DNA from: Flammula alnicola
Lineage: Eukaryota; Basidiomycota; Agaricomycetes; Agaricales; Strophariaceae
Direction of reading: 5' to 3'
Length of the DNA: 64,000 nt
Assembly: GCA_015499995.1 (NCBI GenBank)
Contig: JADNRV010000004.1
Coordinates: forward strand, 248,001-312,000
Part shown: positions 47,867-58,967 of the stretch, in pieces
Layout of the letters: each line of letters opens with the position of its first letter
Numbering within the stretch: position 1 is the stretch's first letter
Notes under the pieces: model-generated
The model's database searches: none
What the model saw: the letters and a program-made list of their open reading frames with translations, nothing else
Told to the model about the DNA's origin: nothing
Translations under genes and position numbers: made by a program

Positions 47867-48779
47867 GGTGAAGGTCAAGAAAGTAGGATATCGAGCAGAT
47901 GGAAGAGCAGGAACTGAAAGAATGGATTGCCAACGGGGGTGGTATTTCTATGGGTAAATGGGGAGGACACGGCAGAATTTATTTACCGGTACCGGTGCAC
48001 GTGCATGTTTGAAATAACCGTTTTGTCAGTTGACGCGTCCGCAACACGCGCGCTTTCACCTTCTTGTTTTAGAATGCTCGGGACCGACGAAATTGGACGT
48101 GCACGAAATCTTGACTGGCGACTGGCTTCAATCCCAAGGTGAGTTGTGCAGCTGAAACCTTTTTTCGCATTCAAGACTAGGGTGAATACCATACCACTGT
48201 CATGGGACGAGCAAGGTTTTGAACGGCATAAAAGCTAGGGCGGGCTCGGGTTCAGGGGTGTCTGCAGGGTGCTGCAATTTGTATATGCGAAGCAATCTGC
48301 TGATGCGCATTTTGCGCACCATATCACGAAGATTTCTTCCCAGCTTCGCTGTAACGGCGGGATGGCGTACGAGCAGCTTGCGAACCCGCAATTGACTCGG
48401 AGCCGTCCGAAGGAATGGAACGAATCACGCGTGCTGATCGCTGCTAACTTATTTCTGATCGACTATCATCAGTATTATTAGTCAGCTTGGAGACTAACTT
48501 ATTTCAGTGAGTGTTTCTATACAGTCTTGCAAGCCATGGAAGGATACGTAATGACCCTGGTAATGATCTCCCGAAGATCTCCCAATATAAAACGCAAAAA
48601 AGCAAAGTCAAACCGCAGGCTGCTTTGCCACTCGCCACCTCACTTTTTTCTTGTTGGTTGCCACTGGTACGTCCCTGCGACGTTCTCTTGAGGATGGACG
48701 GGAAGGAAAACGCGTTGTTGACTGACGAAATTCTTTTTCTAGGAAGGTCGAGCTTCTCGCACAATCGCAGGGCTTCAAC
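47867..48779. other. Interval without a recognisable gene
   Basis: Short frames only, no recognised product. It is the divergent spacer between the SDR pseudogene (-) and the F-box gene (+). Confidence 0.5.
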
Positions 48780-49985
48780 ATGGACTTTGTGTCATTGTCG
48801 CCAACAACCCTTGGACGCGCAAAGTGCCATAGTACATTCCCTCAAGAGCTTTCCGACCGCATTATCGAATACCTCCAGTATGACACGATATCTCTCAAAT
48901 ACTGTAGCCTCGTCTGCCAGTCATGGCTGGTGTCCAGTCGCATGCATTTGTTCCGAAACGTCGTCCTTACTCCCGAAAATCTCGGCCGCATCGCTTCATT
49001 CATCAGCGAGTCGCCCTTTGCCATCCCTCCATACGTCAAGTGGATTGAACTGCGAAACGTTGATTCATGTTTCACGCGTCGTTCTAGCACTCTCGAACTC
49101 CTTGCCGACCTCTCTTCGACCATAACTCATCTCAACCTCTTCGAAGCCGCATTCGATACCCTCCTGGATCTCCTGGACGTTGTCTGCTCGTTCCCATATC
49201 TCCAGTTTGTGGGATTGGATTTAGTGAGATTGGCTAGAAGGGGTACACCTCCCCACCAGAGAGTCGCGATCCAGAAACGCGTACTTCCCCCTTTCGTGGA
49301 CCACATTTCACTGCAAAACAGTTCATTCGGTGGATTTCTGCTTTGGATTATATCCCATGTTAAATTGCCCAGGGTGTCTCGCTTTGAAACTGCGGGAGTG
49401 CAAGAGGTGGACGGTCCCTACTTCGCCAAATATCTATCCCTCCTCGGCTCAGACCTCAAACATGTATCCTTCTCCATCTCTTATGGCTCAAATGGGCACA
49501 TCTGCGACTTGGCTGACCTAAGGCCGCCTAAAAGGTCCAACAAGCCATCCCTCGTCCACCGCTACCGCGAAGTCTTCGGCACCCCAATATGTCATCATTT
49601 CGCCACTCTCAGCGGCCTGTGTTCCCTTCGCGTACCGAATTGGGTGGACTGCAATGCACCCAGCCAGAACAATTATAGAATGGCCGTCCCGCGCGCCCTC
49701 GCATCGATAAAATCCCTCAACCTAACCCAGATCACGCTGGGTGTTACCCTCGCCAGAGCAGGCGACCTGTTCAGGTACGACATCGAATGGGGCTTCCTCG
49801 ACGAGGCGTTTGCGAGCGAATATTATGTGAACTTGCGCATGTTGGAGTTCGAGATCAGTGGACGAGTGAATATGGAGAGTCTTGCGGACTTGATATCTTC
49901 GAAACTTCCTCTTGCTGCGAGGCGTGGTCTGCTTCGCTTTCGCAAGGCGACCAAGGATGCTTTGATTATCGACCATAGACCTTAG
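48780..49985 (+). CDS. F-box domain protein, single exon
   Basis: Probable substrate adaptor of an SCF ubiquitin ligase. The frame is intronless from ATG to stop, 401 residues. The F-box is at about residues 18-60: STFPQELSDRIIEYLQYDTISLKYCSLVCQSWLVSSRMHLFRNV. The rest is the leucine-rich, variable part typical of mushroom F-box proteins (YVKWIELRN, ITHLNLF, FPYLQFVGLDLV, LRMLEFEIS). It is not similar in sequence to the F-box pair at 14-16 kb. The downstream flank at about 50108 begins the duplicated seven-span segment. Confidence 0.88.
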   Translation: MDFVSLSPTTLGRAKCHSTFPQELSDRIIEYLQYDTISLKYCSLVCQSWLVSSRMHLFRNVVLTPENLGRIASFISESPFAIPPYVKWIELRNVDSCFTRRSSTLELLADLSSTITHLNLFEAAFDTLLDLLDVVCSFPYLQFVGLDLVRLARRGTPPHQRVAIQKRVLPPFVDHISLQNSSFGGFLLWIISHVKLPRVSRFETAGVQEVDGPYFAKYLSLLGSDLKHVSFSISYGSNGHICDLADLRPPKRSNKPSLVHRYREVFGTPICHHFATLSGLCSLRVPNWVDCNAPSQNNYRMAVPRALASIKSLNLTQITLGVTLARAGDLFRYDIEWGFLDEAFASEYYVNLRMLEFEISGRVNMESLADLISSKLPLAARRGLLRFRKATKDALIIDHRP

Positions 49986-50107
49986 GTTTTCAGGTTTTCA
50001 GGTTACAGGTTCGCGACTTGTACTACCATCTTCAGAAGCGAAATCTTCGTCAAGGCAAAAGCCCAATATGTTCGGGTACGCAGACCTCTTTCTCGTTCAC
50101 ATTGTGG

Positions 50108-52366
50108 GCGACTGCTGATAACCTTTTAGAAGCCATCTTTGGAAATACATAGGCCTTTTTTAAGATTTCTGCAGGGTTTAAATGTACAACTTATCATCTA
50201 TTGAATAAACACGCCTGGCACCCCATGCAAGTCGCCATCCTTCATCCCCCCCTCTCCGCGAATATCTATCAAACCTTTTCCAAGTGCGCATTATTTACGT
50301 CGGCAAGGGTGATATTCCCCTTCTCGCCATTGTATGCCGAAGACACGTTGACAAAATTGAGCACAGTTGCGCCGGAGGAGGTACCATGGGTTTGGCTCGA
50401 ACCAATGGTGTTACTGCTTGAAGCTTTGTGGAGCGAGGGATCCGTAGTCATTTCCATCTCGGCGCTTACGAACACCGGCGGCCGTGCGTGGTTGGGGATT
50501 CCATTTTGTGGCATCGCAACGTCGGTTCCCAGGCCCATCTTAATATTGCGGTAAACGCGGCAAGATAGAATGTTCACGAGCACCAAATGGCAAACCAGAA
50601 ACATGACGCTAAGCGGTGCCTCAAATACGTATGCGCAGGTTACCAGGAAAGGATTCGTGATGAAGACGACCCTTGACCGAAAGGTATGAGTTTTATGCAG
50701 ATGTGTTCCATGATGGAATGGAAAAGAAGACTCACAGAAAGTATAGCTGACTATCCTTCATCAGGGCCTTTGATACGATGGGCAAAGAGGTGCCAAAGGC
50801 GAGTAGGGAGAACTTTGCGCGCGTAGTGGTCTCGGAGTCGCGCAGGAACATCTGGAAAATCCGATATGCGATGGCACCGTAGACCAGGGCGTCATTCACC
50901 ATTAGGACGACAGTCGTGGGGCCGAGGAATGGACCATGCACGCTCTCACCGCAATATTGGGTCGTCGCGATGTGCGTCGCCGTGAAGGTTTGTGGGAGTG
51001 TCAAGAGCATGGCGACGACGGCGAGAAATAGGAGGCCGTAAGATATTACGATAGACCTATTCATGTTATACACCGCGCACACGCGGAGATAAAACAGCGC
51101 CGTGGTTGACGCTACGAAGATGACCAATAGAGCGTTGAGTGCATCGTAATATGTGCTGCAGTTTTCCAGAGGTAGCGCTGATGAAAGGATGAGCCGTTTG
51201 TATAGCGTGAAGGGTTGACACTGTAAACTCACTCAAGAGGACTGTCCTGGCCAGGGTATACGCAATCAGAGTGATTCTGTTATCGAAATTTCCAATAGTT
51301 CAGGCTGAATTAAGTTCGATGTCGCTTACCTGGTAACGAAGTAAAGGACAGTAGGTAACTTCATTCTATAGAAGAACAACAGCTTGAAGTCGTTCTTGAA
51401 GTTGTCAAGCACATCATATATCAACACCTATGTCGTCCAACGTGAATGTTATTTGATAAATGAGATGAAAATATGCCGATAACGTACGGCAGTACACCCG
51501 ATGTGAATGTAGGTCGCGACGCTGATCTGATATGCCAAGTGAGGAGGGAAGAACTGGAGCGGCGTCGAGACAATAGTAGTCGCATTAGCCTCGGAGGCCG
51601 ATTCCAGAAACATGGCTCGAATTCTTGCGGTTACATCGTCTGTGCCCCTGCTATAAGTACGGGACTGAGAGCTAATCATCAAACCTTCTCGCTAAAACCA
51701 TCTCCCATGTCCTCCAACGAAAGCTCTCGGAGTCCATCCAAACACCATTACAACAAGGAAGTATCATGATTCTGATACTGAGGCTGAAGTGCCACCCTGA
51801 TTGCGGCGAGACCAGTGCAGATAACCACAAATAGGGCGCTTATTTAAAGTGATAATAGATTCCATACAGGCACAATCCAAGCTGTGTGGGCATATGCGAT
51901 GCTGCTGCGTTCTTGCGCGCGGTGGTGGAACATCCTAGATTAGACCAGGGCACAGGAAGGATATTGTTGTCCAACCCATACCGGTAGTGATATTCCTACG
52001 CCTCAACTCGACTTCGATATAGGACCGAAGCGGCGCTTCTTAGGCAAAGTGAGGTCCTACCTAAATTGCATAGCATCTATTTGGTTGTCCAGTAAGTATG
52101 TACACTACCATTATGCACGAGCCCTCGACAGGCATTGCGATAAAAACAACATATGAACGGACCGTGTCAAGTACAGTATGTACTTATGAAATCGTCCCCA
52201 GTACTTTCGAAGGGAGGGCCGTCTTCATAGGCGGATATTTCGGTTTCACGGAGTTTACATCTCATCAAGGTGGGGTTATCTTAGTGTCGCGGAAGCGAGC
52301 TGTGATGTGATATGATCTATCATCTGGCAAAGGCTTGACCTCTTCTTTCATCTGAACGAAGACGAA
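50108..52366. repeat. Direct segmental duplication, copy A
   Basis: Begins GACTGCTGATAACCTTTT and matches about 56773-58967 in the same orientation, covering the seven-span gene, its 5' flank and the AT-rich stretch ending at GACGAAGACGAAA. The copies differ by many substitutions and small indels, so the duplication is not very recent. Confidence 0.9.
50269..51613 (-). CDS. Fungal seven-span integral membrane protein, copy A
   Basis: Member of a large basidiomycete family of polytopic membrane proteins of unknown function, with a layout resembling 7TM receptors. Exons complement(50269..50671, 50736..51177, 51233..51276, 51330..51427, 51488..51613) give 370 residues. The N-terminus contains the family motif VLIYDVLDNFKNDFKLLFFYRMKLPTVLYFVTR. 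Hydrophobic segments follow (ITLIAYTLARTVLL, ALLVIFVASTTALFYLRVCAVY, SYGLLFLAVVAMLLTL, VVLMVNDALVYGAIAYRIF, VFEAPLSVMFLVCHLVLVNIL), then a polar Ser/Thr-rich tail. The start is the first ATG shared with copy B; an in-frame ATG at 51679 is possible. All phases close. Confidence 0.85.
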
Positions 52367-53737
52367 ACAGAGACCAGTGGTATCAGGTCCTTGTGAAATT
52401 GTCCCCGCTTTGGAGGGACGGGCCATTTAGATGGCTATTTCAGTTTCAGGGAGTTTAAATATACAGTATAACTTTGACCGTGTGCTGTGTCAATGATCCC
52501 TGTGCCACCATGGCACCGTCTCATCAAGAAATGATTTGCCAACGTACATGTACATGTACCTATTATTCACATACTCTATATCTTCGCTCCAGGAATACCA
52601 GTCAGTCGATAAGGAATCAGAGGACGGGGAGGGTCGCAGGTCACAACGGAGATGAAAGCGTGCTGACGATGCCGACTGTGAGGGGGTGCGAACAAGGGGA
52701 TCCAGAATGGCTGATTTATTAACGCCTCCAGGTTCTGTAAGTTGCTAAGTTGTCCGTACGATTCAAATATGCGTATCATGAAACGAAGACACACAAACAC
52801 CAACACTGAATCATGCATCGTACCGTCGTTACAGTAACTAGCAAACGAATTTCTCTGATGCCCCGCGACTCCGACGCCGACTCGCCATCGGTGCTCGAGA
52901 CTTCTATAGTTCTTCGCTGCTGAAGGAAGCGATGAAAAACAGAGTCCTCTGACACCCGGATGACCATACACATCGAACTTCACATCACTTGGAACTTCCC
53001 GGAGCCTTGATTACGGGCCTGCGATAATCTAAAACAAGCGAGGGCCGCAAATCTCTCATTCTCCCCGGTCTGTCAGTTTGGGATGATCTAAAATAAGACA
53101 AGTTAACCTCTCCCCGGTCTGCATATACCATGCGTCTCAGTCGCGGGGTTGCAAGCACTTACCAGCTGAGGGGGAAATCAGACGGCTCCGAGGAGGGTCT
53201 ATTCCATTGGTCGGCACCGGGTCTTCCACCGTGGAACTTGGGTTATGAGTAATATTGATACCACCGGTGTCCGCTGTTTCGACGGGGATGTACTCATTCA
53301 AGGGATGCCTTTGAAGCATGCGTACTGGAAGAGTCAAGCTAGTCAACACGGACAATACTTTTGATTGATTATCGGGGCGTGTACTTACAGGGGGTGGAGG
53401 CTGCTTGGAATTCGCGCTACTCAATGAGAAATGTATGCGATAAGTTGGAACTCGAGTTTGAGACGCGGTGTGCGGTGTGTTTGGCATTTGGGCGGAGTGC
53501 CGTATATCATAAGTTATGGTATAGGCTTGGGAGATAGATAGGAGAGTGCAAGTGGAGAGAGATACGACAAGGTAGTCTCTTGAAACAACGACAAGGGAGC
53601 GTTTTGGGAGCGTTTTGGGAGCGTCTTCGCATTCTGAGGGCGATATGAGGAACGTAAAAGATCGGCGCAAATATCGAAAGATTATGCGAAAAGGCTTGCT
53701 TGAAAGGGATAATTCTGTGCAAATATCTGTACTTAAG
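51680..53737. other. Intergenic, partly duplicated; one open frame of unknown status
   Basis: Up to about 52366 this is the 5' flank of the seven-span gene and is matched near copy B. The remainder is single copy here. A minus-strand frame at 53137-53670 (177 codons, Pro/Ser/Thr-rich, internal GTAAGT sites) is not recognisable and cannot be confirmed as coding. Confidence 0.4.
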
Positions 53738-53824
53738 TAGTTTGATCCGAATTTGAAAAATCAGATTCAGGGCGCAGGTCAGCAATGTTCTCCTCTTATC
53801 ATAATTACTATGTACCTATAGCCC

Positions 53825-54798
53825 ATGGATGCGGAAATCGAGGAGCTAGCACAATACATGGTGCACAAGTTAGACCAGTACGCGTGCTTTGTCAACCGTC
53901 TTGCTCCCAAGTAAACCTCAGAATCACATCTGGGAAGCACAGCGTCGCCGAACCGTATTCTGGTGGGCATCGCAGGCATACCTGCATCCGGAAAATCAAC
54001 ATTTACCAATCTCCTGACTGCGCGCGTCAACCGTATACTCGACGACCGTCGGATTTCTGCTTCAAATTCTACCCCAAAATTGTCTGCCACAGGCTTGACC
54101 GGGAATAAGCTTCAGGATATCAATGACGCTGCCCATTCTGAACTGGTCCAGGATCACCATGTGCTCGATCAAGTCATCTTGATAGGGTTGGATGGGTGGC
54201 ACTTGTCGAGAGCCCAACTGGACGTCTTTCCCGACCCTCAGGCCGCTCATGATCGGAGAGGTAGTCACTGGACGTTCGACGGTGCGGGTTACGTCGCGTT
54301 TCTTCGTCAACTCCGTGATACCACCATAACCGATGTCATCACCGCCCCCTCTTTCGACCATGCACTGAAAGATCCAACACCAGTATCAATATACCCTTAC
54401 CACCGCATTGTGATCATAGAAGGCCTATACGTCTTCCTCGCTATCCACCCATGGAGTGATGGCGGGTTTATGTTGGACGAAAGGTGGTTCATTGAAGTGG
54501 ACCCAGCTGTGGCTAGGACAAGGCTTATAGGACGACACGTACTGACTGGAGTTGCGAAAGACATGAAAGAGGCAGAGTGGAGAGCAGATGAGAATGATGG
54601 GCCAAGTACGGACTGCATATTTTTTCATTCCTTTTCTCGCTTCACTAAAAAATTTTGTTTTTCTCAGGCGGACAGTTCGTCATCACGAACATGTTGGAGC
54701 CTACACGAGTTATCCAAAGTATAGAAACTCCGGGTCTGTCGAAGCCCACCATGGAACACGTGGAGAGCGCTCCTATATATCAACACGTCCATGCATGA
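53825..54798 (+). CDS. YFH7: YFH7-like P-loop kinase, copy 2
   Basis: Inverted paralog of the gene at 21089-22065. Exons 53825..53883, 53938..54605 and 54668..54798 give 285 residues with identical intron positions. Walker A GIPASGKST, LDGWHLSRAQLD, DRRGSHWTFDGAGYV, SFDHALKDPT, IVIIEGLYVFL, DERWFIEVDPAVA and NMLEPTRVIQS are all kept. Differences from copy 1 include loss of two residues after DPTP, KLQDIND for KPQDIND, TRLIGRH for RRLVGRH, and a different last ten residues. The unbroken frame despite clear divergence suggests it has been, or recently was, under selection. Confidence 0.85.
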
Positions 54799-56184
54799 AT
54801 TTTCGAATCCAAACTTGTTATGCATACCCAAGTTATCAACTCAATTTCCATTTCTACGAATGCTATTCACGGCAGTCAAACACTCTAACAACCTCCAGAG
54901 GTATTATCCGCGACGTTCTTATTTACCGCCAGTTATTTCCGGGGACCCCGTTCATCGACTGTGTACTGGATATCTTCAATTGCATGTAGGGTTGTCCCGA
55001 CATCCAAGCTGTCATCTCCTTGTACCCTACTTGCTTCATGCCCACTCGAGTTCTTTGGCGGAATATGTCCAGTCTGAATCACAGTCCGCCCACCACCCGG
55101 CTAGACATCTATTTTATTGTCTTTTCCATCAGCTCCAGCAAAGCTCTTTGTACTCCCAAAACGCACAACACAAAGCCCATTTCCTCGTCTTCGATATTTT
55201 CGATACCCTGGAGCCCTCGAGCGCAGCATATCGCCTGGAAGGGCTGGGGACAACACCTATTAATAGACCACAGCCACGACCTCTCCTTGCCAGCCTTCTA
55301 ATATTTATAATCCTCTAATGACAGGTACACGACATTGTGCTATCGCCATGGATTCCTGTGGAAAACGAACACATTCGGATTCGAAGAGGAAGGAAAGGTA
55401 GGAGGAGTGAGGCGGAGATGAAGAAGAAGATGCATGCATATGATGAAAGCCGAATACTACACCGAAATGGAGTCTGGCTGTAATCGAGAACTCCCAAATA
55501 CCTTCCAGCGCCTTGGATTTATCCACACGTGTATGCAGCCACACCTTTCCATCTAGTTCGTCTTAGGATTGGATAGAAAAACTTTTCCTGTGTCGGCTCT
55601 GACTCTAATAACACTGCGTTCTTTCGATCGAGGTGTACGCCTCCAACAAGAAAACACGACATCCGACTAGATTTAGGCGCCGAGCACTGATCATGGAAAA
55701 GGGACTTCTTCGAATCCACGGATTTCTCACGACGAAACGTTGTAATTCTACTTTGCGCTCATCGCCTGCCCGAGGTCGCGAAAAAGTCGGGCAGCATGAC
55801 TCCTGGATCTGGCCCCAGCTTTGACGCTTGCTTGGGATCTATACATTACGGACATCGACTTACCAGCCTTGACACTGGGCTTAATATCCTATTAGCTCGG
55901 CCCGCAATCCAGCCTAAAGACGTCGACAATGCTATAAGAAAGGTCCTCACTTGGATACACGTACCCCAAATATACGCGGTACGGATGTAATCATGTATGA
56001 TCATCCCTGCAAGTCTTCAGTTCTTCTATTACTTCTTTCTGCCTTTCAACCGAAATGGGGCGACGTTTGGAGGGAAAGGGCGAGAGGGGAAAGGACGAGA
56101 GATACCTCAAATTCTCGTCTCTACGTTTTCGAGAGAACGCGTACATAATATAAATGGGTCCAGAGGCCAAATCATGATGTATTA
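54799..56184. other. Intergenic part of duplication copy 2
   Basis: Counterpart of the non-coding stretch 19700-21088 in reverse orientation. No gene is recognised; frames differ from those of copy 1. Confidence 0.55.
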
Positions 56185-56730
56185 TTAAGTCGCAAGCCAT
56201 TCAGCCGTTGCTGCGAACCAGCCGAACTATGGAAGCAAGAAAATTAATTAGGTTGGCTAAAATATGAGGTAGAAAGCAGAGAGCCTAGACTGACGAAATC
56301 GTATGGATCCATATTGCCACGCACCATGCGCACACCCTCGTCAAACGTGAGATGCGTCTGCGGCTCTGAAGAGTACATGTCAAACATGTAATTGGACCTC
56401 TCGTTATCGAACTCGCCCAAGGTGGTATAAATCTCCGAGTCTGAGGCGTGCTTTCCCTAAAATTTGCACAAATACTAGAAGAGGAATTCGTGCATATGAT
56501 CAGAGAAGGACATACCCTATGCATATATTTGACCTTGAGACGGAAGAATGGATCGGGGGAAAATACATCCCCCATAATGTACCTGCGATATGTGTGAGTA
56601 TTAAGGTGGGTGGTGAGCAATTTAAAAACCTTTTCGACAAAGGTGAGCGTGTCACGACTTACGAAAACCTGCCATGGATGAACAGCATGGAGAAAATAAG
56701 TTGAATTTGACCTCCTTGGAGGCCATATAT
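56185..56730 (-). pseudogene. Caleosin pseudogene (exons 2-5, truncated)
   Basis: Inverted partial copy of the caleosin at 18100-19101. On the minus strand: exon 2 at 56730..56663 is 68 nt against 78 in the parent (a 10-nt loss, frame lost). Exon 3 is at 56582..56516 (PDPFFRLKVKYMHR). Exon 4 is at 56456..56295 (GKHASDSEIYTTLGEFDNERSNYMFDMYSSEPQTHL). The first part of exon 5 is at 56226..56185 (FGWFAATAEWLAT), then a stop. Exon 1 with the EF-hand is absent because the duplication begins in intron 1. Splice sites are largely preserved. Confidence 0.9.
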
Positions 56731-56772
56731 CTGCAAGATAAAATAAGTTGAGCGTTTTATTATCTAGCACTG

Positions 56773-58967
56773 CCGACTGCTGATAACCTTTTCTCAAGCC
56801 ATCTTTGGAAATACATAGGCCTATTTAAGATTTCTGTTGGGTTCAAATATATAATTTGTCATCTGTCGAATCGCCTGGCGCCCCATGCAAGTCGCTATCC
56901 TCCATCTCCCGTCTCTGTGAATACCACTATCAAACCTGCTCCAAGTGTGCCTTAGTTAGGTCGGCAAGGCTGATATCCCCTCCTTGTCATTGGAGGCAGA
57001 AGAAACATTGACAATATTAATCACAGTTGCGCTGGAGGAGGTGCCATGGTTTTGGCTCGAACCCAGGGTGCTTAAAGCCGTGTGGAGCGAGGGATCCATA
57101 GTCCTTTCTGTCTCGGTGCTTATGAACACCAGCGGCCGCGCGTGGTTGGGGATTCCATTTCGTGGCATCGCGACATCGGTTCCCAGGCCCATCTTAATAT
57201 TGCGGTAAACGCGGCAAGATAGAATGTTCACGAGCACCAAATGGCAAACCAGGAACATGAGGCTGAGCGGTGCCTCAAATACGTATATGCAAATTACTAT
57301 GAAAGGATTCGTGATGAAGACGACCCTTGACCAAAATGCATGAGTTCTATCATTGCATGCCAAGGGTTCCATGATGGGATGGAAAAGAAGACTCACAGAA
57401 AGTACAGCTGACTGTCCATCATCAGGGCCTTTGATATGATGGGCAAAGAGGTGCCGAAGGCGAGTTGGGAGAACTTTGCGCGTGTGGTGGTCTCGGAGTC
57501 GCTCAGGAACATGTGAAAAATTCGATATGCGATTGCACAGTAGACCAGGGCGTCATTGACGATTAGGACGATGCCTGCGGGGCCGAGGAGCGGGCCATGC
57601 AGGCTTTCACCGCAATATTGCGTCGTCGCGATGTGTGCCGTCGTGAAGGTTTGTGGGATTGTCAAAAGCATGCCGATGACGGCGAGAAATAGGAGGCCAT
57701 AAAATGTTACGATGATCCTGTTCATGTTGTACACCGCGCACACACGGAGATAAAAAAGCGCTGCGGTTGACGCTACGAAGATGATTAATAGTGCGTTGAG
57801 TGCATCATAATATGTGCTGCAGTTTTCCAGAGGTAGCGCTGATGAAAGGTGAGCCGTTTGTATAGCGTGGCGGGTTGATACCGTGTAAACTCACTCAAGA
57901 AGACTGCCCTGGCCAGGGTATACGCAAGCAGAGTGATTCTGATATCGACATTTCCAATCGGTCACGCTAAATTAATATTCTGGAAGTTCGATGTCGCTTA
58001 CCGGGTAATGAAGTAAATGACAGTAGGTAACCTTATTCTATGGAAGAACAACAGCTTGAAATCGTTCTTGAAGTTGTCGAGCACATCATATATCAACACC
58101 TATGCCGTCCAACACTGTGAATGTCGTTTGATAAATGAGATGAAAATATGCCGATAACGTACAGCAGTACACCCGACGTGAATGTAGATCGCGACGCTGA
58201 ACTGATACGCCAAGTGAGGAGGGAAGAGCTGGAGCGGCGTCGAGACAACAGTAGTCGCATTAGCTTCGTAGGCCGATTCCAGAAACATGGCTCGAATTCT
58301 TGCGGTTACATCGTCTGCCTTGCTATAAGTACAGACCTGAGACAGCGATTCATCAAACCTTCTCGCTAAAACCGTCAGCCCTCCAATGAAAGCGCTCAGC
58401 GTCCATTCAAACTTCACCTTTCCAATGAGGAAGTATCACGATTCTGATACCGAGGCTGATCGCTGCGAGACCAGTGCAGATAACGAAAATAGGGCGCTTA
58501 TTTAAAGTGACCAATACGATAACAGACTCCAGAAGACTCAATCCAAGCAGTGTGAGCAAATATGCGATGCGATGCTTCTTGCGTTCTTGCGCGCGGTGAT
58601 GGAATATCCTAGATTTAGACCAGGGAACGGGAAGGTTATTATTGTCCAACCCATCCGCCTCCACTGAACCGAAGTGGCGCTCTTAGGTAAAGTGAGGTCC
58701 GACCTGAATTGCATGGCATCTTTTCGGTTGGCCAGCAAGTATGCATACTGCTATGATGCACGAGCCCTCGACGGGCATTGCGATAAGAAAAAAATGAACG
58801 GACCGTGTTAAGTATGAGGCCTCTTCGAACACCGCCATTTAGGTGGATATTGCATAACGTTTGCCTAAGTTGACCATCTCATCAAGATGGGTTATCTTGA
58901 GATCATGATATGATATGATATGATCTGGCGAAGGCTTGACATCTTCTTTCATCTGAACGAAGACGAA
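56773..58967. repeat. Direct segmental duplication, copy B
   Basis: Same-orientation counterpart of about 50108-52366. Its left end meets the inverted copy 2 with essentially no spacer (within a few bases of 56772), so the two duplications share a breakpoint. Confidence 0.9.
56956..58288 (-). CDS. Fungal seven-span integral membrane protein, copy B
   Basis: Paralog of the gene at 50269-51613. Exons complement(56956..57325, 57397..57838, 57895..57938, 58002..58099, 58163..58288) give 359 residues. Intron positions and the first four exon lengths (126, 98, 44, 442 nt) are the same as in copy A. The hydrophobic segments and the VLIYDVLDNFK motif are kept. The last exon is shorter, and the two proteins end in unrelated tails after the shared NVSSA motif. 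No break was found, so both copies could encode membrane proteins. Confidence 0.83.

Larger units (their letters stand above)
53738..56772. repeat. Inverted segmental duplication, copy 2
   Basis: Reverse-complement counterpart of about 18340-22168. It starts at the stretch GTAGTTTGATCCGAATTTGA upstream of the YFH7-like gene and ends in caleosin intron 1 at the sequence (minus strand) AATAAAACGCTCAACTTATTTTATC. It is shorter than copy 1, mainly because the caleosin 3' end and following roughly 600 nt are missing at about 56185. Confidence 0.9.

Noticed and set aside
53137..53670. Candidate gene on the minus strand
   Set aside because: Open for 177 codons, but no family is recognised. It contains internal donor-like GTAAGT sites that cannot be spliced in phase, and the sequence is low complexity; kept only as a remark.
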